Source of the DNA: Nocardia wallacei
GTDB taxonomy: Bacteria > Actinomycetota > Actinomycetes > Mycobacteriales > Mycobacteriaceae
Direction: 5' to 3'
Assembly (NCBI RefSeq): GCF_014466955.1
Contig: NZ_AP023396.1
Location: 6,944,001-7,008,000, forward strand
Length of the DNA: 64,000 nt
Positions 19,341-29,841 of the stretch are shown piece after piece. How positions within the stretch are numbered: the first letter of the stretch is position 1; every line of letters starts with the position of its first letter. The translations under genes and the position numbers were made by a program. Below the pieces are notes generated by a model. The model was not told the origin of the DNA. It worked only from the letters and a program-made list of their open reading frames with translations, and made no database searches.

Positions 19341-19361
19341 GGGGGAACTCAGGGGAAGGGG
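19329..19361. terminator. hairpin between convergent M23 and uvrD1 genes
   Basis: CCCCTTC (19329-19335) pairs with GAAGGGG (19355-19361) around a purine-rich loop. It ends 6 bases before the uvrD1 stop. Confidence 0.45.
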
Positions 19362-19366
19362 GCTCG

Positions 19367-21907
19367 CTACAGCTTGACCAGGGTTCGGCTGTACTGGGGA
19401 ATGAGGCGGATTTTTCCTGCCGTGCCGAAATCGATGGTGACCGTGGCCAGGGCGCCGAAACCCTCGGCGGCGACGACTCGGCCCAGGCCGTACTTGTCGT
19501 CGCTGACGCGGTCGCCGACTGCGAGCACCAGATCCGTGTTGTTGCGTTTGCCGGAGCCGCCGGGTGCCGGGCGGCGGGGGCCGCGGTCGCGCAGGCCCGG
19601 GCGCTGGTCCCAACCGTCGCCGCGGGTCCAATCCCGTTCCAGCCCATCGTCGTCGCCGCGACGGCGGAACCCGCGGGTGACCGTGGCAGCGGGCTCGAGG
19701 CGCTGCCAGTCGACCAGGTGGCCCGGGATCTCCTGCAGGAAGCGCGATTCCGGGTTCGACACCGGCTGCCCCCAGCCCGATCGCACCACCGCGCGGGTGA
19801 GGTACAGCCGGCGACGGGCCCGGGTGATGCCGACGTAGGCGAGGCGGCGCTCCTCGGCCAGCTCGGTCGGGTCGCCGAGGGCCCGCATGTGCGGGAACTG
19901 GCCGTCCTCCCAGCCCGTCACGAACACCACCGGAAACTCCAGGCCCTTGGCGGTGTGCAGGGTCATCATCGTCACCACGCCCGAGCCCTCGTCGGGAATC
20001 TGGTCGGTGTCGGCGACCAGCGACACTCGTTCGAGGAAGGCCGCCAGCGAGCCCGGCTCCGGCTCACCCTCCGCGGCCTCGAGCACCAGGCCCTCCGCCC
20101 GGGCGGCCTCCACGTTGTTGCGCGCCTCGGAGCTGAATTCCCGGGCGACGCTGACCAATTCGTTGAGGTTGTCCAGGCGGGCGCCGTCCTGCGGATCGTC
20201 GGAGGCCTCGAGTTCGGCGCGGTAGCCGGTACGTTCCAGCACCGCCTCGACCACATTGCCGACATCGGGGAAGTCCAGATCCTCTTGCGCTCCGGCCGCC
20301 CTGATCCCGTCCAGCATGTCCATGAATCCCGCGATGGCCCGCTGCGCCCGTGTATTCAACAGCGCCACTGTGCCGTCGGCGGCGTCGCGCAGGGCGGCGG
20401 CGAAACCGATGCCACGCTGCTCGGCGTGCACGACCACGCACGCCTCGGCGCGGTCGCCGATGCCGCGGCGCGGGGTGTTGAGGATGCGGCGCAGACTCAC
20501 CGCGTCGTCCGGATTCTCCAGCACACGCAGATAGGCGACGATGTCGCGGACCTCTTTGCGCTCGTAGAACCGGACACCGCCGACCACCTTGTAGGGCAGG
20601 CCCATCCGGATGAAGATCTCCTCCAGCGCCCGGGAGTTGTTGTTGGTGCGGTAGAAGACCGCCACGTCGCTATAGTTGTAGTCACCCTGGTCGACCAGGC
20701 GGTCGATCTCGCGGGCCACGAACGACGCCTCGTCGTGCTCGTTGTCGGCGACATAGCCGACGATCAGGTCGCCGTCGCCGGAGTCTGTCCACAGCTTCTT
20801 CTCGCGGCGACCCTCGTTCTTGGAGATCAGCGAGTTGGCGGCGGACAGGATGTGCTGGGTGGAGCGGTAGTTCTGTTCCAGCAGAATGGTTTCCGCGTCC
20901 GGGAAATCGCGCTCGAATTCCTCGATGTTGCGGATGGTGGCGCCGCGGAAGGCGTAGATCGACTGGTCGGCGTCACCGACGACGCACAGTTCGCTGGGCG
21001 GCACGAAGTCGTCGCGGCGCACCGGGCTGAACTCCGGGTCGGCGGCGGCCGCCCCGGCGTCGGCGTCGTCGACCTCGGCCGCGGCGTGATGGCCGACCAG
21101 CTCCCGGATCAGTACGTACTGCGCGTGGTTGGTGTCCTGGTACTCGTCGACCAGCACGTGCCGGAACCGGCGACGGTAGTACTCGGCGACCTGCGGGTGG
21201 TGCTGCAGCAGCGCGACCGTCTCGCCGATCAGGTCGTCGAAGTCCAGGGCGTTGGCCGCGCGCAGCCGCCGCTGGTACTCGGTGTAGACCTGCGCGACGA
21301 TGCCGGGCAGCTCGCTCTCGTCGGATTCCGCGTCGGCCGAGGCGGTTTCGGGGTCGATGAGCTCGTTCTTGAGATTCGAGATGGCGGTGGCCAGCAGGCG
21401 CGGCGAGTACTTCTTCGGGTCCAGGTCCTGATCGCGGATGATCATGGCGAGCAGACGGCGCGAATCGTCGGCGTCGTAGATGGAGAAGTTGGAATTGCGG
21501 CCCGGCAGCAGCCCGGCCTGGGTGCGCAGGATCCGCACGCAACTGGAGTGGAACGTGGACACCCACATGTTGGTGGCGCGCGGACCGACCAGACCGATCA
21601 CCCGCTCGCGCATCTCGGCGGCGGCCTTGTTGGTGAAGGTGATGGCCAGGATCTGGCCCGGTGTCACGCCGCGAGCCGCCAGCAGATAGGCGATGCGGCG
21701 GGTGAGCACGGCCGTCTTGCCCGAACCCGCGCCCGCCACGATCAGCAGCGGCGAGCCCGAATGCACCACCGCCGCCCGCTGCTGCGGATTCAAGCCCTCG
21801 AGCAACCCCGCGGCCCGGTTCCGCTCGTCCCCCTCGGTCCGCTCCGGGCGTTCGGAATCTGCCGGTTCCGAAGCAGAGCGTGTCTTGTCAGCCACCGTCG
21901 TCTCCAT
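19367..21907 (-). CDS. uvrD1: UvrD/PcrA-family ATP-dependent DNA helicase
   Basis: An 846-residue superfamily 1 helicase with all motifs: AGAGSGKTAVLTRR (I), DEYQDTNHAQ (II), GDADQSIYAFRGA (III), MTLHTAKGLEFPVVF (V) and AYVGITRARRRLYL (VI). The C-terminus has the Tudor-like PcrA tail (GDRVSDDKYGLGRVVAAEGF), used for RNA polymerase contact in PcrA/UvrD. It unwinds DNA 3' to 5' in nucleotide excision repair; the mycobacterial homologue Rv0949 is stimulated by Ku. Residues 1-35 are a charged extension. The start is ATG 21907. Confidence 0.96.
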   Translation of the reverse strand: METTVADKTRSASEPADSERPERTEGDERNRAAGLLEGLNPQQRAAVVHSGSPLLIVAGAGSGKTAVLTRRIAYLLAARGVTPGQILAITFTNKAAAEMRERVIGLVGPRATNMWVSTFHSSCVRILRTQAGLLPGRNSNFSIYDADDSRRLLAMIIRDQDLDPKKYSPRLLATAISNLKNELIDPETASADAESDESELPGIVAQVYTEYQRRLRAANALDFDDLIGETVALLQHHPQVAEYYRRRFRHVLVDEYQDTNHAQYVLIRELVGHHAAAEVDDADAGAAAADPEFSPVRRDDFVPPSELCVVGDADQSIYAFRGATIRNIEEFERDFPDAETILLEQNYRSTQHILSAANSLISKNEGRREKKLWTDSGDGDLIVGYVADNEHDEASFVAREIDRLVDQGDYNYSDVAVFYRTNNNSRALEEIFIRMGLPYKVVGGVRFYERKEVRDIVAYLRVLENPDDAVSLRRILNTPRRGIGDRAEACVVVHAEQRGIGFAAALRDAADGTVALLNTRAQRAIAGFMDMLDGIRAAGAQEDLDFPDVGNVVEAVLERTGYRAELEASDDPQDGARLDNLNELVSVAREFSSEARNNVEAARAEGLVLEAAEGEPEPGSLAAFLERVSLVADTDQIPDEGSGVVTMMTLHTAKGLEFPVVFVTGWEDGQFPHMRALGDPTELAEERRLAYVGITRARRRLYLTRAVVRSGWGQPVSNPESRFLQEIPGHLVDWQRLEPAATVTRGFRRRGDDDGLERDWTRGDGWDQRPGLRDRGPRRPAPGGSGKRNNTDLVLAVGDRVSDDKYGLGRVVAAEGFGALATVTIDFGTAGKIRLIPQYSRTLVKL

Positions 21908-22212
21908 CGTCCATCCACGCTACCGGCGGGCACCGACAACCTGTAGTCCGGTCGCGTCCCCGGCAGGGACCGCAACGAAGAACTGTTTGGCTCGCCCCGG
22001 GGCCCGTGGCAGACTGGCGGCATGACCAGCGCTCTCGCGTCCGCTTCCGCTCGGCTGATCACAACCTGTCGTGGTCACCGACCTCGCACCTGAGCGCGTA
22101 TTTCGACGGGGGACAATGAAAGGCCCACCGGGTCTGTTTCACGGTGAAAGAACCGATCGGTAACGGGGTGGGGCCGCGCACCGATCGAAGTTCTGACACG
22201 AGGAGAGAAAGT

Positions 22213-22506
22213 ATGAGTACCTCTACGACCGAGACCGGGTCCGACTCCGCGCTGCCCAGCAGCGAGGCGGAGATCGATAAGCTCCGCAAGGAGATCGACC
22301 GGCTCGACGCCGAGATCCTCGCCGCGGTCAAGCGGCGCACCGAGATTTCGCGGATCATCGGCCGCACCCGGATGGCCAACGGCGGACCGCGCCTGGTCCA
22401 CTCGCGGGAGATGAAGGTGCTGGAGCGGTTCAGCGAACTCGGCCAGGAAGGCCACACCCTCGCCATGCTGCTGCTGCGCCTCGGCCGCGGCCGCCTCGGC
22501 CACTGA
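22213..22506 (+). CDS. intracellular chorismate mutase (AroQ delta)
   Basis: A 97-residue AroQ-delta mutase: IDKLRKEIDRLDAEILAAVK, KRRTEISRIIGRTRMANGG, and the C-terminal LLLRLGRGRLGH. That C-terminal segment is the part by which the mycobacterial enzyme (Rv0948c) docks to DAHP synthase and is activated. It converts chorismate to prephenate for Phe/Tyr. The start is ATG 22213 with aggagagaaagt upstream; a frame extension to 22144 is not supported. A strong terminator follows. Confidence 0.96.
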   Translation: MSTSTTETGSDSALPSSEAEIDKLRKEIDRLDAEILAAVKRRTEISRIIGRTRMANGGPRLVHSREMKVLERFSELGQEGHTLAMLLLRLGRGRLGH

Positions 22507-22542
22507 CCACGCGCGGCGTTCCCGAGCGCCGCTGCCCCAGAG

Positions 22543-22576
22543 ACCGCCCCGGTGTTTTCGCCCGGGGCGGTTTTCT
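22543..22576. terminator. intrinsic terminator between chorismate mutase and aldehyde dehydrogenase genes
   Basis: ACCGCCCCGG (22543-22552) pairs with CCGGGGCGGT (22562-22571), followed by TTTTCTT. It is one of the few stems in the window followed by a T-run. Confidence 0.9.
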
Positions 22577-22593
22577 TCTGTCCGGATGCCGCG

Positions 22594-24045
22594 CTACGGC
22601 AGTGCGATGTACTTGGTGGACAGATATTCGTCGATGCCCTCGAAACCGCCCTCACGGCCGAATCCGGACGCCTTGACGCCACCGAAGGGCGCGGCGGGAT
22701 CGGAGATGACACCGCGGTTGATGCCGACCATGCCGGATTCCAGGCCCTCGGCGATGCGCAGGGCGCGGTCCAGATTCCGGGTGTAGGCGTAGGCGACGAG
22801 ACCGAATTCGGTGTCGTTGGCGGCGGCCAGACCCTGCTCCTCGGTGTCGAAGCCGACGATCGGCGCAACTGGGCCGAAGACCTCTTCGCGCAATATGCGA
22901 GCCGACTCGGGCACATCGGACAGGATCGTCGCCGGGAAGTAGTAACCCGGACCGCCGGGAGCCTTGCCGCCGATGGCGACCTGCGCGCCCTTGGCGACCG
23001 CGTCGTCCACCAGTTCGGTGACGGTGTCGAGCTGGTCCTGGTTGATCAGCGGGCCCAGCGTGGTGGCCGGGTCGCTGCCGGGGCCGAGTTTCACCTCGCC
23101 CATCGCGGCGACGAATTTCTCGGTGAATTCCGCGCGCACCGCGTTGTGCACGTGGAAACGGTTGGCGGCGGTGCACGCCTCGCCGCCGTTGCGCAGCTTG
23201 GCGAGCATGGCGCCCTGCACCGCGGCGTCCACGTCGGCGTCGTCGAAGACCACGAACGGGGCGTTGCCGCCCAGCTCCATCGACGTGCGCAGCAGGCCGT
23301 GCGCGGACTTCTCCACCAGCTTGCGGCCGACCTCCGTGGAACCGGTGAACGTCAGCTTGCGCAGGCGCGAATCGGTGAGCAGGGGCTCGGTGACAGCCCC
23401 GGACCGGCTGCTGGTGATCACCGACAGCACGCCCTCGGGCAGGCCCGCCTCGGCACACAACCGCGCCAGCAGCAGCATGGTGAGCGGGGTGGCCGAGGCC
23501 GGTTTGACGATCATGGTGCAACCGGCCGCGAGGGCCGGGCCGATCTTGCGCGTTCCCATGGCGAGCGGGAAGTTCCAAGGCGTGATCGCCAGGCAGGGAC
23601 CGACCGGCTGCTTGTGCACCACGATGCGGCCGGTGCCGGTGGGCGCGGTCTGGTAGCGGCCGTGGACGCGCGCGGCCTCCTCGCTGAACCAGCGGAAGAA
23701 TTCGGCGCCGTAGCGCACCTCGTTGCGGCTCTCCGGCAGTGCCTTGCCCATTTCCAGGGTCATCAACAGCGCCAGGTCCTCGGTGCGTTCGACGAGGCGC
23801 TCGTAGACCGCGCGCAGGATCTCCGCGCGGTCGCGGGCCGTGGTGGCGGCCCATTCGCCCTGTGCCGCGACCGCGGCGTCGAGGGCGCGGACCGCGTCCG
23901 CCGGAGCGGCGTCGGCCACGTGGGCCAGCGGCTCGCCCGTCGCCGGATTCTCGACCGGGAACGTCGCGCCGCCGGTGGCGTCCACCGGCCCGCCGATCCA
24001 CAGTTGCGTAGGGACTGAATCGAGGAGTTCGCGTTCGGACACCAT
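22594..24045 (-). CDS. gabD: NAD(P)-dependent succinate-semialdehyde dehydrogenase-like aldehyde dehydrogenase
   Basis: A 483-residue aldehyde dehydrogenase. Visible are [10 protein letters not shown], the cofactor loop [14 protein letters not shown], the catalytic Glu in MELGGNAPF, and the nucleophile in [11 protein letters not shown]. The closest subfamily by motif is succinate-semialdehyde dehydrogenase (GabD1/GabD2 type), which feeds succinate to the TCA cycle. Substrate is not proven by these motifs. The start is ATG 24045. Convergent with the chorismate mutase gene. Confidence 0.85.
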   Translation of the reverse strand: MVSERELLDSVPTQLWIGGPVDATGGATFPVENPATGEPLAHVADAAPADAVRALDAAVAAQGEWAATTARDRAEILRAVYERLVERTEDLALLMTLEMGKALPESRNEVRYGAEFFRWFSEEAARVHGRYQTAPTGTGRIVVHKQPVGPCLAITPWNFPLAMGTRKIGPALAAGCTMIVKPASATPLTMLLLARLCAEAGLPEGVLSVITSSRSGAVTEPLLTDSRLRKLTFTGSTEVGRKLVEKSAHGLLRTSMELGGNAPFVVFDDADVDAAVQGAMLAKLRNGGEACTAANRFHVHNAVRAEFTEKFVAAMGEVKLGPGSDPATTLGPLINQDQLDTVTELVDDAVAKGAQVAIGGKAPGGPGYYFPATILSDVPESARILREEVFGPVAPIVGFDTEEQGLAAANDTEFGLVAYAYTRNLDRALRIAEGLESGMVGINRGVISDPAAPFGGVKASGFGREGGFEGIDEYLSTKYIALP

Positions 24046-24109
24046 GCCCCAAGCCTACGAGCCACCGACATCACTCGCCGGAACCAGCGCGGTACGCATC
24101 GGGTGGGTA

Positions 24110-25759
<1,650 letters not shown>

Positions 25760-25774
25760 GACGGGTACCGCCGG

Positions 25775-26397
25775 TCAGCGTGGGAGCAGGTCCGCGAGTG
25801 CCTCGTCCAGGGTCGGATAGTCGAAACGAAAACCGGTGTGCGGCAGCACTTCCGACGTGGCGTGCCGTCCGGTCCAGCCGAGCGCGGGGTCGGAGCGGAG
25901 GACGATCGCGCCCAGGCGTAGGAGCGGAATCGGCGTCAGCGGTGCGGGCGGCGCAGACGACGACGCAGGACGGTCATCAGGTCGCGGTTGCGGACCGGGA
26001 AATCCGCTGCGGCGACGAGAATTCCGTTCGGCAGCGTCACCTCCGGGTCGAGGCCGAGCGCGGCGCGAACCAGACGCAGCCAGTCGTCGACGTGAATCCA
26101 GCTGAACCACTGGTCGCCCCGGCCGATGCGGCCACCCGGCCCCATCCTCGTCAGCCCGGCCAGGCGCAGCAGCGCGGGCGCGGCCGGGTCCAGCACGATG
26201 GAGGTGCGCAGGATGGTCCATCGTTCGGCCGCCGCGCCCGCGAAGGCCCGCTCCCACGGGTCGGCGACGCCGGTCATCTGCGGCAGGCCGATCGGCAGCG
26301 GAGTTGTTTCCGTGCAACGCATCTCACCGGCATCGGACCAGATGGCCGTGGTGGAGCCCCGGATCCAGTAGTCGACCTGGACGCTAAACCCGGGCAC
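25775..26397 (-). pseudogene. decayed NAD-dependent epimerase (TIGR01777/DUF1731 family)
   Basis: Two adjoining minus-strand frames together spell the last two-thirds of a TIGR01777 epimerase. Frame one (26397-25936) has STTAIWSDAGEM, RTSIVLDP, the family-typical GDQWFSWIHVDDWLRLVRAA and ends FPVRNRDLMTVLRRR. Frame two continues with PPAPLTPIPLLRLGAI, ALGWTGRHATSEVLPHTGFR and FDYPTLDEALADL to the stop at 25775. The switch is near 25948-25953 and is explained by loss of one base. The N-terminal NAD-binding Rossmann part (about 90 residues) is missing altogether. So it is both truncated and frameshifted. Confidence 0.85.
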
Positions 26398-26438
26398 CGC
26401 GCGCCGGAAGCGTGTGCTTGCTCATAGCAGTAGCGCCC

Positions 26439-28058
26439 TCAGACGAAGGCGCGCTCGATGATGGCTCCGGTGTCGGCGCCGACCGGCAGCGTCCCGAACG
26501 CGATGCCCCAGTCGCCGCCGAATCTGGTGGCGCAGAAGGCATCCGCGACCGCGGCGTGGCCGTGGCGGACCAGCTGCGCCCCTTGCAGCACCAGCGCCAT
26601 CAACTCGACCACCCGGCGGGCGCGGTATTCGATGTCGGTCAGGTCGGTGAGTTCCTTGCCGATGCGGTCGATCGCGTCGTCCAGATGGCGGTTGCCGCCT
26701 CGCGCCAGGGAGACCTCGTTGAAATAGGCCTCCACCGTTTCGGGCTGGCGGCCCATCGCACGCAGCGCGTCCAGCGCCGCGACATTCCCCGAGCCCTCCC
26801 AGATCGACATCAGCGGCGCCTCCCGATACAACCGCGGCATCCCGGATTCCTCGACATATCCGTTGCCGCCCAGGCATTCCAGCGCCTCGGCGGCGTGCGC
26901 GGGCGCACGCTTGCAGACCCAGTACTTGGTGACCGCCAGCGCGATGCGGCGCAGCGCCGCCTCGGCCGGATCGGCGGCGGCGCGGTCGGTGGCGCCGGCC
27001 AGCCGCATCATCACCGTGGTCGCCGCGTCGGACTCGATCACCAGATCCGCGAGCACATTGCGCATCGCGGGCTGGTCGATGAGCTTGGCGCCGAAGGCAT
27101 CCCGATGCCGCGCGTGATGCACCGCGTGCACCACCCCCACCCGCATGCCGGTGGCCGAACCGATCACGCAGTCCAGCCGGGTCATGTTCACCATCTCGAT
27201 GATGGTCTTCACCCCGGCGCCCTCCGCGCCGACCAGCCAGCCCACCGCGTTCTCGTACTCGATCTCGGAGGAGGCGTTGGACTTGTTGCCGAGTTTGTCC
27301 TTGAGCCGTTGCAGCCGAAGCGGATTGCGGCTGCCGTCGGGCAGCACCCGGGGCAGCAGGAAACACGACAGCCCGCCGGGCGCCTGGGCGAGGGTGAGGA
27401 ACATGTCCGACATCGGCGCGGAGGTGAACCACTTGTGCCCGACGATGCGGTAGGTGCCGTCGGGCTGGGGCGTGGCCGTCGTGGTGTTGGCCCGCACGTC
27501 GGAGCCGCCCTGTTTCTCCGTCATCGACATGCCCGCGATCAGACCGGACTTGGCCGACGGCTCGCGCAGCCCGAAATCGTATGTGCGCGAACCCAATAGC
27601 GGCTCGAACCGGGCGGAGAGCTCGCGATTGTGCCGTAGCGCGGGGACGACCGCGTAGGTCATCGAGATCGGGCACATGTGACCGGCGTCGGCCATGCCCC
27701 AGGTGTAGAACTTGGCCGCGCGGGCGGTGTGCGCGCCGGGCCGGTCGTCGAGCCAGGGGCTGCCGTGCAGGCCGTGGGCGACGGCCACCCGCATCAGCTC
27801 GTGCCAGTACGGGTGGAACTCCACCTCGTCGACGCGGTGGCCGTAGCGGTCGTGGGTGTGCAGCACCGGCGGGTTGCCGTCGGCCAGCCGCCCCCACTCC
27901 TGGGCCTCGGAACCGCCCGCGAGCGCGCCCAATTCGCGCACCTCGGCCTCGGCCCAGCCCGCACCCTCCCGATGCAGCCCCTCGAGCAGGGCGGGGTTGC
28001 GGGAGAAGTCGAACGGGACGAGGTCGGGGACCTGGTTGAACACTTCGTGGGTGAGCAT
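26439..28058 (-). CDS. AidB-like acyl-CoA dehydrogenase family protein
   Basis: A 539-residue flavoprotein of the AidB branch: N-terminal MLTHEVFNQVPDLVPFDF, GMSMTEKQGGSDVRAN, GHKWFTSAPMSDMFL, CLGGNGYVEESGMPRLYREA and PLMSIWEGSGNVAALDALRA. AidB homologues belong to the alkylation-damage response or act as isovaleryl-CoA-type dehydrogenases; sequence alone does not decide. The gene lies 9 bases downstream of a TetR gene and is probably co-transcribed with it. The TetR divergent operator suggests self-regulation. The decayed epimerase lies immediately downstream. Confidence 0.9.
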   Translation of the reverse strand: MLTHEVFNQVPDLVPFDFSRNPALLEGLHREGAGWAEAEVRELGALAGGSEAQEWGRLADGNPPVLHTHDRYGHRVDEVEFHPYWHELMRVAVAHGLHGSPWLDDRPGAHTARAAKFYTWGMADAGHMCPISMTYAVVPALRHNRELSARFEPLLGSRTYDFGLREPSAKSGLIAGMSMTEKQGGSDVRANTTTATPQPDGTYRIVGHKWFTSAPMSDMFLTLAQAPGGLSCFLLPRVLPDGSRNPLRLQRLKDKLGNKSNASSEIEYENAVGWLVGAEGAGVKTIIEMVNMTRLDCVIGSATGMRVGVVHAVHHARHRDAFGAKLIDQPAMRNVLADLVIESDAATTVMMRLAGATDRAAADPAEAALRRIALAVTKYWVCKRAPAHAAEALECLGGNGYVEESGMPRLYREAPLMSIWEGSGNVAALDALRAMGRQPETVEAYFNEVSLARGGNRHLDDAIDRIGKELTDLTDIEYRARRVVELMALVLQGAQLVRHGHAAVADAFCATRFGGDWGIAFGTLPVGADTGAIIERAFV

Positions 28059-28067
28059 GCTGGACTC

Positions 28068-28664
28068 CTATTCGTGCAGGCCCAGGGCCCGCAGGGCGAA
28101 GGTGACGAGTTCGGGCAGCACCGATTCGCTGTGCAGGCCGTCGGCGAGCGGGCCGACCAGCACCTCACCGATGGCGCCGACCAGCGCGGCCGCGCTGACC
28201 CGCGGGTCCTGGGGTGGCAGTTGGCCGTTGGCGACGCCCTCGGCGACGGCGGATTCGAAGGTCTCGGCGAAGGCGCGGCGGAACCGCAGGCGCTCGGTGT
28301 CGACGGCCGCGTCGACCGGTTCGGCCAGCAGCACGTAGGCCAGCTTCGGGTTCTTCAGCGCGCGGCCCGCGAAGGTCTCCACCGCGGCCGTCACCCGCTC
28401 CACGGACGTGCCCCCGGCGCCGGCCGCGGCCACCGCCGCCACCTCGCGGGTGACGACATCGCGGAAGACGGCCGTCACCAGCTCCGTCTTCCCGCTGAAG
28501 TTCTTGTAGACGGTGCCGGTGGCCACGCCCGCCTCGGCCGCGACCGCCGCCATGGACAGGCCGCCGAACCCGCGCTCGGACAGCACCCGTGCGGCGGCGT
28601 GCACGATCGCACCCGCCTGCGCGTCGAGGCGGGCCTGCACGGCCGGGGTTCTGCGGTAGGCCAT
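28068..28664 (-). CDS. TetR-family transcriptional regulator
   Basis: A 198-residue regulator: the N-terminal helix-turn-helix reads AARVLSERGFGGLSMAAVAA then AGVATGTVYKNFSGKTELV, the TetR signature. The C-terminal ligand domain is unassigned. It is the promoter-proximal gene of the operon with the AidB-like dehydrogenase and divergent from the crotonase operon, which makes fatty- or branched-acyl-CoA the most plausible effector (inference). A matching palindrome lies 9 bases upstream of its start. Confidence 0.93.
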   Translation of the reverse strand: MAYRRTPAVQARLDAQAGAIVHAAARVLSERGFGGLSMAAVAAEAGVATGTVYKNFSGKTELVTAVFRDVVTREVAAVAAAGAGGTSVERVTAAVETFAGRALKNPKLAYVLLAEPVDAAVDTERLRFRRAFAETFESAVAEGVANGQLPPQDPRVSAAALVGAIGEVLVGPLADGLHSESVLPELVTFALRALGLHE

Positions 28665-28672
28665 GCAAGAAG

Positions 28673-28687
28673 TGAATCACGGATTCA
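28673..28687. promoter_or_regulatory. probable TetR operator
   Basis: TGAATC-acg-GATTCA, a perfect 6+6 palindrome, lies just upstream of the TetR start and in the shared region with the divergent crotonase operon, so it may control both directions. Confidence 0.65.
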
Positions 28688-28769
28688 TTTCTTCACGCAA
28701 GGGGGTATGGTCGGGCCGAGAACAGCACGCCGCGCCGGTCGCGGCGGTCGCCGACAGCGAGGAGCGGAC

Positions 28770-29063
28770 ATGGCCGCAGACATCTTCGAGACAACGACAC
28801 CACCCAGCGGCACAGCGGTTCGATTCCGGACCACGACACCACCCGGCGGCACGGCAGTTCAGTTCCGGACCACGACACCGCTCAGCCGCACGGCAATTCA
28901 GTTCCGGACGACGACACCGCTCCGCGGCACAGCGGTCCAGTTCCGGACGACGACACCGCTCCGCGGCACAGCGGTCCAGTTCCGGACCACGACACCACCC
29001 GGCGGCACAGCGGCCCAGCTCCGGACCACGACACCACCCAGCGGCGCGGCGGTTCGGTCATGA
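28770..29063 (+). CDS. small repeat protein: seven copies of a 13-residue unit
   Basis: A 97-residue frame with GAGGAG 6 bases before the ATG. After MAADIF it consists solely of seven 13-residue repeats of the type RTTTPPGGTAVQF, varying only at a few positions. The stop overlaps the crotonase ATG as ATGA, so it could be translated and couple translation of the next gene. It has no known domain; it is Thr/Pro-rich and probably unstructured. It could be a real repeat protein, or an expanded leader of the crotonase mRNA. It rests on the intact frame, good ribosome binding site and overlap. Confidence 0.5.
   Translation: MAADIFETTTPPSGTAVRFRTTTPPGGTAVQFRTTTPLSRTAIQFRTTTPLRGTAVQFRTTTPLRGTAVQFRTTTPPGGTAAQLRTTTPPSGAAVRS
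28785..29058. repeat. 39-bp minisatellite, seven in-frame copies
   Basis: Seven contiguous copies of a 39-bp unit, each beginning ttccggaccacgacacc or a close variant (cggaccacgacaccacccgg). The unit is exactly 13 codons. Copies four and five are almost identical. No spacers, so this is not a CRISPR array. Confidence 0.92.
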
Positions 29064-29821
29064 GCGTCCGGATCGAACGCACCGGCCCGGTGTGCACGGT
29101 GATCCTGGATCGTCCGGAAGCCCGCAACGCGGTCGACGGACCCACCGCGCAGGCGTTGGCCGACGCCTTCCGGGAATTCGATGCCGACCCGCAGGCCGCG
29201 GTGGCGGTGCTGTGGGGTGCGGGCGGCACCTTCTGCGCGGGCGCGGATCTGAAATCCCTCGGCACCGAACGCTCCAACCGGGCCGCCGCGGACGGCGACG
29301 GTCCGATGGGGCCGTCCCGGATGCGGCTGTCCAAGCCGGTGATCGCGGCGGTGTCCGGGTATGCCGTGGCCGGCGGGCTGGAGCTGGCACTGTGGGCGGA
29401 TCTGCGAGTCGCCGAGCAGGACAGCACCTTCGGCGTGTTCTGCCGGCGCTGGGGTGTGCCGCTCATCGACGGGGGCACGGTGCGGCTGCCCCGGCTGATC
29501 GGCGCCGGGCGGGCCATGGACATGATTCTCACCGGCCGCGCGGTCGGCGCCGCCGAGGCCCTGCAGATCGGGCTGGTGAACCGCGTCGTGCCGCCGGGCG
29601 AATCCCGCACGGCCGCCGAACAACTCGCCGCCGAACTGGCCGCGCTGCCGCAGACGTGCCTGCGCTCGGACCGGATGTCCGCGCTGGAGCAGTGGGGTCT
29701 GGACGAGGAGGCCGCGCTCGGCAACGAGTTCCGCCACGGCCTGACGGCGCTGTCGGACGCGGAGGGCGCGCTGGCGGGCGCCCAGCGCTTCGCGGCCGGC
29801 GCGGGTCGGCACGGGGCGTAG
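29060..29821 (+). CDS. enoyl-CoA hydratase/isomerase (crotonase) family protein
   Basis: A 253-residue crotonase: VCTVILDRPEARNAVDGPTA, the oxyanion-hole segment GAGGTFCAGADLKSL, and GYAVAGGLELALWADLRVAE. A catalytic Glu is at the LPRLIG-preceding position or is replaced by the Asp in PLIDGGTVRLPR, as in non-hydratase members. So it may not be a classical hydratase. It starts inside the stop of the repeat frame (ATGA) and is followed after 20 bases by an acyltransferase-like gene. Confidence 0.9.
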   Translation: MSVRIERTGPVCTVILDRPEARNAVDGPTAQALADAFREFDADPQAAVAVLWGAGGTFCAGADLKSLGTERSNRAAADGDGPMGPSRMRLSKPVIAAVSGYAVAGGLELALWADLRVAEQDSTFGVFCRRWGVPLIDGGTVRLPRLIGAGRAMDMILTGRAVGAAEALQIGLVNRVVPPGESRTAAEQLAAELAALPQTCLRSDRMSALEQWGLDEEAALGNEFRHGLTALSDAEGALAGAQRFAAGAGRHGA

Positions 29822-29841
29822 TCGGTGCGGGGCGGCCGCCG

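Noticed and set aside
19718..21946. Very long open frame antisense to uvrD1
   Set aside because: Open antisense frames are common in high-GC codon usage; its sequence lacks any recognisable family while the opposite strand encodes all helicase motifs.
28785..29058. CRISPR-like array
   Set aside because: The 39-bp units are contiguous without spacers and keep a reading frame.
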